Source: Rhytidiadelphus loreus (Eukaryota; Streptophyta; Bryopsida; Hypnales; Hylocomiaceae). Taken from it: a stretch of DNA of 64,000 nt. A model generated the notes under the pieces. The model made no database searches. It saw only the letters and a list, made by a program, of their open reading frames with translations, and was not told the origin of the DNA. The number at the start of each line of letters is the position of its first letter. The stretch's first letter is position 1. Location of the stretch: NCBI GenBank assembly GCA_947034895.1, contig OX344762.1, positions 76,006,981 through 76,070,980 on the forward strand, given 5' to 3'. Shown here piece by piece: positions 51,001-63,088 of this stretch. Made by a program: the position numbers and the translations under genes.

Positions 51001-54000
51001 TTAATTTAAAAGCATCATTAGAAGGAGAATAAATTGTATAATCTTGTTGATTGCCCATTGCATCATTTGCATCAAAAGTTCCACTTAAGGTACTTCCAGC
51101 ATCATATTTATTTAATAATGATGCCCCAAGTCGGAAATCTGACCTTATAGAACTTGTTACTGCTGGAATAACTATGAGTGGTATTGTATTTGGCACACCA
51201 TTATTTATATTTATTGAAGCTATTGTTGAAATTGCTTGATACATCAACATATAGGTCCCATCAGTTAAGTCAATTAAACTTACAATCTGCCCACCAATCA
51301 TACTTATTGTTGGCATATTTCCTCCTATACTCATACTAGTTGCTGGACTTCCAATCGGTTCATTATTAGATGATAAATTAAAAGTTGCAATCTGTCTAGC
51401 AACAAGCTTATAATATTGTGGGCATGTTGTTGGTGTTGGAGGAGCTCCATTGCATTGTGGATAATACATTATTCGAGTTGGTACCACTGAAGATACTACT
51501 GTCAATGTTGATAAAGGCAATGTAATTCCACTTGGAGACCAAAAATCAACTTTATAATCACCTATTGTGGGAGCACTCCATGTGACACGATATCTCCCTC
51601 CAGAAATGTGTTTATCGTTTATTGATGCATATCCATATGTATTATTTTGGTATAAACGTATATTAAACGTATCTGGAACTATTGCAGGGTCATCTCGACG
51701 AAAACCACTTCCATCTTGTGATACTAAATAAAATGATGATGGTTGATTCACCACTCCTTGTCTTACTTCTTCTACTCCTATTGATTTTAAATCACCAGCA
51801 ATGATTTGCATGGCAATAGTTCTACTAGTAAAATCACCTTGAAAACCTCGAACATTAATTGTACACAAACCAGTTGTAGGGGGAGTTTTAAATATCAAAC
51901 GAAATCCATGAATAGGATGCGGTGCAATACTTAAATCACTAGTTGGTACGGAGGTATTTCCAGCTGTAATATTTATGACCAATTTACTACCATCACCTTG
52001 CCAAATATTATTGTATCGATCTCGAGCAGTAATAAACAAAGTAAAGTTCATTCCTGGTTGAGCTTGAAGTTGACCTAATCCACTAATGTCAAATTTTGCA
52101 CCCACAGGATTTCCAGCAATGACCATAATCATAGCTTGTGTGGTTATCAATTTATTAACAACTGGGATTCGTGCATAGTAGTGGCCAGCAACTATTGGTG
52201 CATTGAAGATAAATGTATAGGGATTAATGTTGCTATTAGTTTCTTGTAGTACCAATGTTGCTGCACCCATGGTATCATCTTTTACTAATGTTGAACCTTC
52301 AAATTTTCCAAAGCTTGGAGATGGTATAATCAAATTTCCATAGGAGTCCAAAAGATTGAGTGATAAAGTTCCATTTGAACCAACAATGAAATTGTAGACT
52401 GATGTTGTGACATTAGAAACATTGATGTCAAGTGGACCTAGAAATATATAATATCCAATGAACTTTTAATTAAATAAAATATTATTTAATTCATTATTAG
52501 TATTTACAAAATCAATAGATTCAAATTTATTATGTATATTTATTATTTATATCTAAATGATAACAAAACTTTACGTACACTAGTTACATGAAAGATTTGA
52601 GGAAAAAAATTCGAATCAATTAATAAGATTACTAGAATCAATTTTTGTCAAAATATTGTAGACTTTTACTCATAAATATTGTTTAAAGTTTAGTATTCTT
52701 GTTGAAAGAAATTCAACAATAAAATAAATACTCTAACTTGATATTTGTGGGAAAAAACTAAAATTTATAGTATAATTTTTCATATTTTATTTTCACACTA
52801 ATCAAAATAGTAGCATTGCATACAATCTTTTAACATTGAATAAATTTTTTTCTCTAATTTGATGATCTAATTTCATCTAGATAATTGTAGGACAAAGTTA
52901 CAAATCAAAAAATTTCAACACCTCAAATATTGTAAAAACCTTTGGTCTTCAATTGTTTTTCAAATTGGTTGTTCTTTGTACAAAGTTAAATAGCTTTAAA
53001 CAACAAACACAACACAAGGGGATGGGTTTCCAAAGAATCTACAAAAGAACTCCAATACTCAACTACATGTGAACTTGGTATCATTCTCTTTGTCTTTACA
53101 AGATACATCTACAAATCTAAATCTTGGGGGTTTAAATCACAATTTGAACTTGTAATTTTTGCATTGGAAAGCTTCATAAATTTTTTGAATAGTTACTTTG
53201 AGGTTGCCTATGGCCTTGAAGAGGGTGAAAGCTCATCATTGATTGGTCATTTGAACAAGCTACAAGTGGCCATTTAAGAAAGATTCTACAAGCTTAGGCA
53301 ACCAAACTAAAACATCAAGTCCAAAAGATCCATGAATTCAAAGCAACTTAAAAGAAGAATGACACATTGTTGCTCATAGATAAGTGTAAGAAACTCAAAA
53401 AAATTATTAATAATCAATTTGATTTGATACTAAAACTTGGAAAATCCACTAATGTATTGGACATTTTCATAACATTAGTAGTTAAGGACAATGGTAGCTA
53501 ATAAATAGCTGGGGGTAGAATACATTACAATTGTCAAATTGTTAAGCAACTTAAGCAACTTAACCCTGAAAAGCTAAGACCTCTCACTGTACCAAAAAGG
53601 ATGATTTCCATGGCGAACAGCCTGTCCTTGCAAAGTTAAAAGAGTCAAGCAAGTTGCACCTGGATCAATTACACAGTTCATCAAAGACACCCTACCAGAA
53701 TTGGTTAACCCTGTTACTTTGTCATTCAGGCCGTACTCGTTTCAATAGATGAGGTTTTTACCTGGTAAACAAGTGGCATTGTAGGAGGCCAATTGAACAG
53801 AGCCGTAGTTAGCGGTGATAATAATCCCTGATCGTGCAACTGTTTGATTAAGACCTGGCACAAGTTGGAAGATTCGACCCACAGATTGAAGCGAGAAGTT
53901 CAAATCTCCCATATTGATAGTCAAAGGAGCAGCACCCCTCAAACTTGAACCATCAATAACGTTTCCAAAACAATCCTTGATGGCAAGCACCACTGGTGTA

Positions 54001-57000
54001 TTGACCCCAGCAATCATTTCTCCAACCATAATATTAGCTTTCCAACCTGCTTGAAAGATGCAACATCACTAAATCATGAGAAATCTCCGTTCCAACCTGA
54101 AGGCAATGATATACCTAAACTCAAAAAATGTCAATTCTAACGTATGCATGAAATCATTGAGAAGAAAGGGCACTAAATGTCATGTTTCAGCCAGGGAATC
54201 CACCCAAATTGGATAGAATTGATCATTAGTGAACAATAACAGATAAGTTAGGAAGGCCAATGTCAGTGAGTACAAATCCTGTACATATGAAATGCTATTA
54301 ATAGTTTCAGTGACGTTGGATGGATTCCTTGGCTGAAACAGGACATGATTTCCAGTAGCAATGAAACTGGACTAGAATAAAGGCAAATAACATCAAACTA
54401 CATTATGGGAATATCTACAGCAAGATATCATAGGAATTATACATGAGGCATTTCCCATGTTGGGATTTACATAAAACCCATAGACTCCAGATCCTTGTAG
54501 CGAATTCCCAGTAGATCCAATGTAAGCAGAAGCAACATAGTACCCAGCTTGTGTAACTTGCACAGTTCCATTAGTTGAGCCCAAGCCTGGAATCAAAGCC
54601 ATGGAAACTGACGACCCTTCCGAACAGGTGAGCACCACCTTTACTGTTTCATTCCATCCACCATAGTTGAATGTTGTGGCTGCTGCATTCCCATAATCAT
54701 CAAGGAGGTTCAAATGTGCCAGAATGGTATCGCCGGCTGTTTTCTGAGTATTATTTGATACGATACCATCCAACCTCATGGACGACATGCTACCAAGGGC
54801 CATGCCAGGTATTACATTGATTTGCGACACCTGGCTAATCGGAGTGCCCGAGTCGATTGTCACGTTCAATTTGTATGTGCCTGTCTTCTGGAGCAGCATT
54901 GGGAAGGAACAACCCGTAGTTGTTCGACTGATCTCGCAGGTACCAGTGACAATGCTGGCGCCTGCTGGATCGGTAACCTACGTTAGGCAGGCAGACTATT
55001 AAAGTCAAGATAAGTTTTCTTCTGAAAGGAATAGAATGTAGACATATTCATTGTAGCGGTTTACCTGTGCCGCAATCTGATGAATGAGCCCATACTTTGG
55101 AGTTCCAACCGTATTGATGATCAAAGACTGTTGGCCTGTGGGCACAGAGCTGTTGGGAAACACACTGAATTTTGTTGCTGCATCACTAGCACTCAGAGTT
55201 TGCATGGAGAAGTTAAACCGGTTGTTCACTATGGGCAGTCCATTGAGTGTTACGGACCCTGTCACCATGAAACATTTAAATCCAATCAAAAACATTTGCT
55301 GCTGGGTCATATTGAGGATTGAGGTACGTCAAAGGAGGCGGGAAAAAAAAGAAAGGAGGATGGGAATAGAGAAGACTAATCATCCCTCCGTTAGAGTGTA
55401 CCTGTAGTTGGAAGAAACCTTGAAGGCATACACGTGACTTGCCAGATTCCATTCCCAAGCTGCGTGGTTGTGAAAGGAACAGAAAATGTTGCATTATTTC
55501 CTCCAATGATGGTTGACTGCAACAGAGTGACTTTGAATGGAAAGGGGCCCCCTCCACCACCGAAAAAGCCTGTGGGAACAATGCCTTGCCCATCCACAAC
55601 TGTGATGTTGAAGCTTACCGACGTGCCTGGCACGTACCCACCAGTAGCGAACGTGGAGCTTACGTAGCTGTATTGAGGAGAAGCGGGCCCTGAAACATTG
55701 AATGACAGCGGAGGCGTGATACCTACAGCAAAGGGAACGGTAGCAATTAAAAAATCAATTCCAGAGGCTGGTGTGGTACAATAGATAAGGGAAAGCATTT
55801 ATAGATCCCAGAGACGACGTAAGAAATGATTACCAGCACAAGATGGAACGATTGATGTGAGCTGGTATGACCCCGGAGAGCCAACAAGAACGCTAACTAG
55901 ATATGTCATTGGTCCTCCAACTCCTGTAAAGGACCCAGCGACATCCGTCGTCACTTTGATAGGACCCATTGCTGTAGGCGTAGGGAACATCACTAGTATG
56001 GATAAACCCATTCCTGTGTCCGTGCTAGTGCAAACCGGCATATTTGAACCCAATTGACGGCCAGCTTTTGGTAACTAAGAAAACACATGGATCCTTGTAA
56101 GTCTCTGAATGTTAGAAATAATGAGAAGTGATGGTGAAGTGGAAGCAGTATCCTTCAATTTGATGTATGTAAAAACGTCTCACAATGCAATAAGCTAAAG
56201 GTGAAACGAATGATATCACATATCAATCCCTCCGACAATTCAGAGTGTCCTAGTAAGAAAGCTTTCCACAATTAAAAATTGAAAGCAAAAGTCCTAATCA
56301 AAGAGCTCAATCAAAATAGATGTGACCATACTTATTTTACAGTAATTAAAGGTATTACCGAGCCTGCTAGCAATGTTGTCGCCACCGTGCTAGATGGAGG
56401 TGAATTCATTGTCGTGCTGGGCGGAGACAGATTGGGTGCCGATCCTTGAGGTGGAATTGTTGATGATTTCGATCCTTGGCTTCGTGCTGGTGGATTTGCC
56501 ATCTGATTCAAAAGTATGTAATCCACTAGTCGTCGATGCTCATCAAATGGATCTGCACATAATTTATCACAAAGCAATCCAAATTACTGCGTGTTGCAAA
56601 AGTTTCCGTTCGAATAACTCCAGATAAAATTCACAATGCGAACAGATGATTAGGTCAATCTCTTTAGCAAGACGTATTTGCTGCTGAAGGCAAGAGGGTC
56701 ACTGTACCTTCCACAGCCACATAGTCCTGGCCATTGAGAGAAATATGTGTAATACGTCTCGGAGATTCAATAGGACAATGTACGCTCAACTTGGCATTAG
56801 GTTGCCGAGCATACTCGTATGCAATCGGATAGCGAGCCTCGGTGATAACGCCGTCTTCATCCCTACAAGTAGGTGTGAAGGACATGGACAATAGCTCACG
56901 TGTGTTTGAAGAAGGAAATATTGAATTTTGGAGGTCCCAAACACCTTCAATATCAGCTGGATGCAACGCAGTGGTTGCCAATTCTTCTCCATCTGTAAAT

Positions 57001-57817
57001 TTCCAAGAATCAAAGTCAGATACGTAGTATGCTCGCTACTTAAAGTCGATTATACTTCTATCCTTCCCTAGTTAGGAATTTAGTCAACCCCGATGTAGAT
57101 GCTTTGAGAATATGATGCAAATGGCGCTGTGCCTCAGGACCGGTGTAAGATTCTGGAAACATTTAGAGCATTGAAGCTTTGCATCATGTCATTCATCATT
57201 TTCAAATACATGAATCATTAAGTACTTATTAAATATGAGACACTTTGTACGAGAGCTTACCGTAGTAGATAAATTCACCAGCTTTGATGTAGCGAACACC
57301 ATCCAGAGAGTACGATAGTCGAACAATACCTTTGCTGGTAGATGGGAAAGAGGGCATAACAAACTCATCTTCAATCGCTCCATTCCTGACAACACTTTGG
57401 TTGGTCGCCTTCACAGGATGCCAATTGTTGACCCTCAAATAGTGCGGTCTAAAATCATCAAGCCCATTACCAATCACATGAACTCTAAGCAGAGTCCCTC
57501 CCTTGCTTGTACCGAGTTTAGTGCTGATCACCTTGGGCAAAAATCCTAAAACCCAGATTATGCAAAGTGCGTAAGTGCAATAGTTCTCGCTACAAGTGAA
57601 AATCCTACACAAGCTTTTGAGCAAATGATCGGCATCGAAGTCTACCATTGCAAAACCTAAACTGAAACAAGAAACCCGAGAAATGATTGACAGAGTGTTG
57701 CGAGTTACCTTTACATAGAACACCATGTAGGGCATTGAGGAACAACCCTAGAAGTATCAAGCGGGTGACTCCGTGCTCAAATAACTTCATGGACCGTTGC
57801 CGGTTCATCCTTGACAT
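36004..57817 (-). CDS. Giant secreted filamin-repeat/REJ-like protein (GEX2-like array), about 4,602 aa, 19 exons
   Basis: Exons in coding order: 57709-57817, 57261-57545, 56708-56992, 56341-56552, 55834-56074, 55402-55722, 55065-55258, 54443-54977, 53762-54046, 48101-52437, 47174-47578, 44712-46350, 43566-44369, 42020-43049, 40379-41117, 39303-39647, 38606-38839, 38345-38492, 36004-37664; frame closes at every junction. A signal peptide (MKLFEHGVTRLILLGLFLNA) opens the protein. Residues 37-131 look like an IPT/TIG domain. About 300-3,560 are filamin-type Ig repeats, with PGP linkers, D-x-x-GN turns and G-x-Y strand ends. About 3,560-4,150 resemble REJ/PKD-like modules (LDASGSSG, TYIFEVIV, TYFFTVMV). 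A Leu/Val-rich tail (SSLALLLVLVIAI) ends the chain as a GPI signal or membrane anchor. Filamin arrays occur in GEX2 (gamete attachment) and REJ in sperm receptors; a cell-surface adhesion role is inference. Exon 4 may instead end at 56359. Confidence 0.8.
41098..41510. repeat. Tandem duplication of about 213 bp at an exon-intron edge
   Basis: GCATAATGGTGGCATTG starts at 41098 and again at 41311. The following 190 or so bases are similar in both copies (shared words include TACTAT.GTTAAAC, CACTTAG.ATGCATTA and TATGAAGTTATGAATTTT). The first copy includes the 5' edge of exon 15 with its splice acceptor (CAG|GTACAAT); the second copy has a degraded acceptor (AAAG|GTCCAAT) and lies in the intron. 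Confidence 0.75.
46598..46969. repeat. Dispersed repeat, copy 2 (in an intron)
   Basis: Same family and orientation as 962-1324. It lies in the intron between the exons ending at 47174 and starting at 46350 of the minus-strand giant gene. The 50-base core around 46790-46840 is the best conserved part. Confidence 0.7.
47649..47782. mobile_element. Short palindromic (foldback) element in an intron
   Basis: AGTAGAAATCCACAC at 47649 is answered by GTGTGGAATTCTACT ending at 47782. The arms continue inward as near complements (AATGATGATTCTGTGTTAAATTT against its partner at 47739) around a loop of about 35 bases. It lies just upstream of exon 11, inside the intron, and resembles a small foldback MITE. 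Superfamily not determined. Confidence 0.6.
48101..52437 (-). other. 4.3-kb exon 10 of the filamin/REJ gene
   Basis: Encodes residues about 823-2268 without an intron and holds the bulk of the filamin-type repeats. Typical pieces are AFDAYGN-like turns (here NLLDSYGN, TARDRYNN, DANDAMGN), DLTDGTYMLMYQ strands and PGPPKI-type linkers. The acceptor at 52437 joins CLPG to PLDINVS, restoring the PGP linker found between filamin repeats. That is good evidence that the upstream small exons belong to the same gene. Third codon positions are strongly A/T-biased compared with the 5' exons at 53.7-57.8 kb. Confidence 0.75.
52438..53761 (-). other. 1.3-kb AT-rich intron 9 of the filamin/REJ gene
   Basis: Much the longest intron in the 5' half of the gene; no coding, repeat end or element recognised. 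It separates the GC-richer small exons from the AT-rich large exons. Confidence 0.5.
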
Positions 57818-59881
57818 TCAACTGAAGACGCACACAAATTCCATTACAATGCACAAAAGAATACGATCAGAATTATGAAATTGACACCAGTAATAGCTAT
57901 AACCCCTAAGTGCTTGAACTAGAAATAGAAAGTGTACATTGGGAGGTAATAACCGAACTAAGTAACATGGTTCTACTTTTTGTCTTTTCTTTCTGTTCCT
58001 ATATTTGGTGAGTCACCTTTCTTGAAGCTTCCTAAGCGATTTACTTCAACTCTGACTAATATGGAAGCAACTACTTTTGACCATTTAAATAATTAAGATT
58101 TAGAATGCATGTTCTTACACCAGGTTCAGTAGTTGGCATACAAGCTCAGAAATGAAAATTGACCTTGCAATTTGACGCACAACTTCTGGGCTGTCTGCCA
58201 GGATAACGTGGCCGATGAATGACGAACTCGATCATTCTAACTTACGCTGAAATGCACTTCTAGTATTTCGGATTTTCAAAAAGGCATTCTATGCCCTGCA
58301 AACAAAACACATTGTTGAATAGAATGGCAGTTAAAGAGACTTACAGAGTGGATTTTCGTTGGTATTTGGTAATGTTTCGACCACTCCAATCTTGGGTCTT
58401 TACAAAGCCAGCTCGTATCGTGCAGGGTCGAGCAGTCCCAGTCTGAAGCCGTCATATGATACAACTCGAACACATTTGTGCCTGAAAGACTCTTGAGTGA
58501 AATTTTCACTCTGAAGTCTTCCTGCTGCCCTCACTGAAAAATGAGGGCCACCAAGATCAAGGTACCACATACACTTTTTACTACTTTCAGACATTAGCAA
58601 ACTTGCGCTGTCATAAAAAGAACAATATACATAGCTTAAGCCGACGCCGCTGTCGATTGAAAAACATTATGACCTAACGTTTCATGGCTTCTACACAGTC
58701 GGGTCGTCATACGAGCAAGTAGATGCAGATAAATAACATACAGGCACCTCATGACAGAAGTGGAACATGGAAAGAAACCAAATCATAAGCGCATGAATAT
58801 TTGCGTCCCAGGACAGGGCAATTCCTCTATGATGGTTTGCAAGGAAAGAAAAATTCATGGAATTCAGTAGAGTGTAGGTCACAGAAAACTAATCTGAAAA
58901 CACTCTGGGGAAAAACGAGAGGTCACCAATCAAAGTTGTCAAGTAGAAACGAACCAAGTTCAATACGAGGAAAAGAACCAAAATTGTTGCGAGATAGTTT
59001 TGTCAATCCCATCTCAATAAGCGGACGATCGTTCATGGATCTATAGTCAATTGAAAATCCCAAGGAATGCCCAACCCGGAAGAAAAAAAACTAAGGTAGG
59101 CCCAAAGTCGCAACCAAGTAAACAATGGTGGCGCTGAATTCGTTCAGCGCTTTCAATGAGAATAGAGCTTCCTGGTACAAAATGCTGGAAGACTGAGCAT
59201 CACGATATGATAAACGAAAAAAACGAAACTCGCATCAGATTCCCAAAAGGAGCAATACAAGCAATATTTCCGGAGGGCAGGTATATCATGCAGTCAAACG
59301 AGCTATAATTTTGCACGGGGACACAAACAATCACCTATTGAGGCGGACAGAGACCTGAATAGCAAGCGAATTTTGCAACAGACGGTATCCGCAATAGCTT
59401 CCAATGTGAAATAAATGGCAAGAAATAGTCATACTCTGGACATTCGAAGGAAGATAGTATGATGGAAATTAAGTAGGAGCTCCGCGACGAAACAAAAACA
59501 ACGGAGTATATGCGTATGCGAGCACGAATTTTCAAAGCTACCAATGTCCCTAAAAAAAAATCAAAATCAATCAAAGCAGTTATTTGATTGATTGAAATGC
59601 TCATGAAAGAGTCCACAGAATGAGGCGGCTCCGTGGTGTTGGCGGTTATTGCTTAACTGACGAAGACGTCCTTCAGCAGGCAGCCAGCAGCCTGCCACCA
59701 TCGAATTCACTAATAGTTAGTAAAAACAGTTAGTGAGTGTTATACGTACTTGGTAACTTTAACCTCTACTCCCTACAGCTGAATGCCTCGCTACCGGTAC
59801 TCGAAGTTCATGCTCGAAACATAATTTGCACGCACTCTATAAATGCCAATTCCCTTCAATCTCACCGTGATATTGAATCCA
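57818..59881. other. Promoter of the filamin/REJ gene and 3' flank of coatomer zeta
   Basis: Both neighbours are on the minus strand, so the part near 59881 is the coatomer zeta 3' UTR and the part near 57818 is the promoter and 5' UTR of the giant gene. Small frames at 58276-58600 and 59335-59616 have no recognised domain. A perfect 8-bp stem with a four-base loop lies at 59131-59150. Confidence 0.4.
59131..59150. other. Perfect hairpin with TTCG loop
   Basis: GCGCTGAA, loop TTCG, TTCAGCGC. On the plus strand the loop would be the very stable UUCG type; on the minus strand it would be CGAA. It lies about 730 bases past the coatomer zeta stop, in an otherwise AT-rich flank. Confidence 0.55.
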
Positions 59882-62689
59882 CTACTTGAGTAGCGACCTT
59901 GCCAAATGCTCCCTGGCTGTTGCAAGTGCCTGAGAAATTGTCTGCATAAAACAAGGAAAGAATGGAACACAGTAAAGACTAGGGAACACTTAAAACAGAA
60001 TTAACTGTACGTCCTGCGTAAGGAAACAAGCTTAATAAACTGATTATAACAATTTGCTAGAAGACCAAGATGCTACTGTAATGTTTGCAGGCAAGTTATG
60101 GATATTTTGCGTATTTTATCGCTGAAAAGAGCACGTCGAGGGTGGTTGCTAGAATCAACCACAACTAATTCTCAAATTCATTACCGCACACCTCAAACGT
60201 CTCACAAAAGCCGTGACTTCCTGCAAATAAGAAGAAAGTGAAAAAGGAGCCCTAGCATGAAAATCCAGAAAACAGTACCTGCTCAGAAAGGGGTACATCG
60301 GCATCAGCACCTCGCATCGCTACTCTGCCAGCAATAACGTCAGCATCTGTCTCCAATATGATTCTGCGCGGACGAGGCCATTACAGAACCACTGTTAGGT
60401 ACCTTCAAAAGCCGGCGGGGCTACAAATATGCAACTCACAAAGCACTCTAGTTATAAATCATTAGAGCCCCACCAAAATGAGCTCAAATATACAGACATT
60501 GCAAAAACGTTTTTCGTCTAGCGCCAGTATTCTACGATAAAATTGAGCAATGCTTCAGTCTTAGAAAATATAATCAGGTCAAGATGGTTTGACGAAATAT
60601 GTAAAATAAGGTTTACCCGCCATCCACAATCTCATCAAGGCAAAGAAGAACAAGATCCAAATTTTCCAATATACTTTTCTTCTCGACGTTGTTCCTGCGG
60701 CATGACATTCACATGAGTTTCAGATTCTCTGCATAAAGTCGATTGCCACTACAACAGCGGAACGACACAATTGTCAAAACCAAAAAAAGAGCTAACCAAT
60801 AACCTGTACATTGAAGATTAGCCAAGCTGCTTCCAAGCAATGCCTATGTCAATAGAGAACCCAGAAAATACTCTTCCCAAGAGGGTAAATAATGACATTA
60901 AACACAAGAAGAAAAATGAATGTTGCACTGAAAGGTCGTGTAACCTGAGAAGCAGAGAAACTGCATCGAAAAATCCTTGCAGAACTGTTGCCAAAATAAG
61001 TTCGTTCTCGTCTTCACCTCCGGTTACATAGAAATGGAGATCAGAAACGAACTTGTACACGACAATATAACCATCGAACAGTCCAATTTCAGCTGCAATA
61101 AATATTATCAACGTCTCAGAAGTTGCATATTGGAGGTACAAAGATCATAGTAAAGGGCCTACAGTTGGAGTAAGTCTCGTTCAGAAGAAAATGCAGGAAA
61201 CGGAAATTCTAGGCTCCTGGTAAAATATGAAGCTAAAGTAGCACACAAAGCAACATGTCAGTAAATACCTTCTGTACGAGCGCTTGTTCGCTGCGTTTTG
61301 GTGAAAATAGACTTCTCGAAGGCTAGTTTAGCGGAAAGGCTGGGCCAGTCGTCTGAAAAGTATTTGACAGCCACGCGCTTCCCCTCAGCATCTAGAAGTA
61401 TGACATTCTTCACCAACGGAGTAGAGGCCTACAGAGCATAAGGACGTCAGGAGTACATCTCACCGGTCATTACCAAGTCACACGCACAAATTTGTACGGG
61501 CCTCTAAGCATACCCATGAATAGCTTCGGAAAAGGCTACTTCACAAAAAACAAGTTCAATTATAAAACGTGACCTTCGAGAGATTTTCAAGTCACGATGC
61601 CCATGACGTGATAAAGGAATGACTTATTTTCGGTTGCGCAAGACAAGCAACTATATCTAGGACGCCACGTATCTAGGCCTGAGCTCGATCTTCAACAAAC
61701 AATTCGACCAAATCTACTGGCGAACTTAGCACAAATTCACTGAACGCACTTAATGAAAAAAAATTTAAAGAGAGAAGGTAAACCGCAACTGCAGGTGTGA
61801 ACAATCAAAGCAAATAATGTAATTGAGAATCTTCCGCTTCTTTAAAATGCGACTTAATACGCTCGATTACAAGACGTAACGCCCGTGAGATGAACAGGAA
61901 ATGACTTATTTTCGGTCACACTAGGCAAGTAGACCAGCACGTCAATAGACGATTGTCTAGGTCTGAGCACGTTACGACCTTCCACAAAAATTGACCAAAC
62001 CTAATGGACAAAACTTAACACAAATTTACTGAACAGACTTGAACAAACAAAGAACCGCAACTCCAAATGTGAAGTAAACAAAATAAGACATAATTTTTTT
62101 TGAAAGACTTCAGCTTGTTAAAAAATCTTCTGATTCTTCAAAATGCGACCTTGAAACAATTAGAGGACACAATGCCCGTGATACGAAACAGTAATTACTT
62201 ATTCTCGGTCGCGTAAATCAAGCAACTATATCCCGAACGCCAAAATGCTCGTCTAGGTCAGAGCACGACACGATCTCCCAAACATCGGTATGAACATTCA
62301 AAAGAAAGCTTTCATCTACTTGAAATCTTCTGCTTCTTTAAAATGTGCGTTTACCAGAAGCAATGCCGGTCATGTGTAACAGAAATAAATCGTTTTCAGT
62401 TGCACTAGGAAATCAACCATATCCAGGACGTCAAACAAGATCGTCTAGGTCTCAGCAAGACACGATCTTCCAAACACATATTGCCCGAACCAAATGGAGA
62501 AACCTCGCATAAGTTCACTAAACAGACTTAAACAGAACTCCAAATGTAGAACGATAAAAAAACAAGACCTGATCTACTTGAAATCTTCTGTTTCTTGAAA
62601 ATGGATAACCTAGAATTGAAGCCAGGAAGTGTCGGAAAACGGGAACTTGAACAAAATGCACCAAAATGCACCAAAAAGCTTACATCCAT
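59882..62689 (-). CDS. COPZ: Coatomer subunit zeta (COPI vesicle coat)
   Basis: Small subunit of the COPI coat that moves cargo from Golgi to ER and within the Golgi. Six exons close exactly to 178 residues: 62684-62689, 61269-61428, 60945-61092, 60617-60694, 60279-60363, 59882-59941. The first coding exon is only ATGGAT. Conserved segments run in order: [101 protein letters not shown], and the C-terminal [17 protein letters not shown]. The longin-like fold and length are normal for the family. An alternative penultimate acceptor near 60218 would give an unrelated tail and is unlikely. Confidence 0.96.
61560..62600. repeat. Four diverged tandem repeats filling coatomer zeta intron 1
   Basis: Units at roughly 61565-61855, 61856-62151, 62152-62341 and 62342-62600 share an ordered set of words: (C)CCGTGA, then GACTTATTTTCGGT, then TCTAGGTCTGAGCACG, then CGATCTTCCA, then CACAAATTCACTGAACAGACTT, then CTTCTGCTTCTTTAAAATGCG. 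The third unit has lost its middle. Pairwise identity looks like about 65-75 percent, so the expansion is old. The rest of the intron (61429-61560 and 62600-62683) is unique. Confidence 0.75.
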
Positions 62690-63088
62690 GGTGAAGGATC
62701 GATCGACACAGGTGAGGCCGGAGAGTTTGGCACCAACGTAGAAAAACAAAGAATGCACCAGATCTGACGAAAACTTTGTTCAAGAGGCGATGGTCTCGCA
62801 AACAACTCTGCAATCAATCACTGATGAGCTCAAGCTTGATGGGAGAGAGACGACGAGATGTGAAGGACGAACGACAGTGAACGAGAACCTGCACAGTTGA
62901 CGAACGATTATTCCACGTAAAGCCAAATTTCTAAACAATAAAACAACTCAAAGTTCTAGGTTCATCTTCGGAGTTTATATTTTGTAATTTTTTTATATCT
63001 TTCTATATCATCGTTACCAACAAGAATAAAGTAGTTACTTTTAGACATTTAGATAAGTATGAGGATATATAAAAATTAAATATGTAAG
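62690..63088 (-). promoter_or_regulatory. 5' UTR and promoter of coatomer zeta
   Basis: About 190 bases of moderate GC directly upstream of the ATG (to about 62880) are probably 5' leader; beyond that the sequence turns AT-rich. No convincing TATA box or other motif. Confidence 0.4.

Noticed and set aside
36004..57817. Naming the giant gene GEX2 or polycystin-1
   Set aside because: The filamin array and REJ-like region support class resemblance only. Length, the IPT domain and the tail differ from both, so no symbol was given.
58276..58600. Overlapping minus-strand frames upstream of the giant gene
   Set aside because: No domain, no splice link to the signal-peptide exon, and similar lengths are expected by chance.
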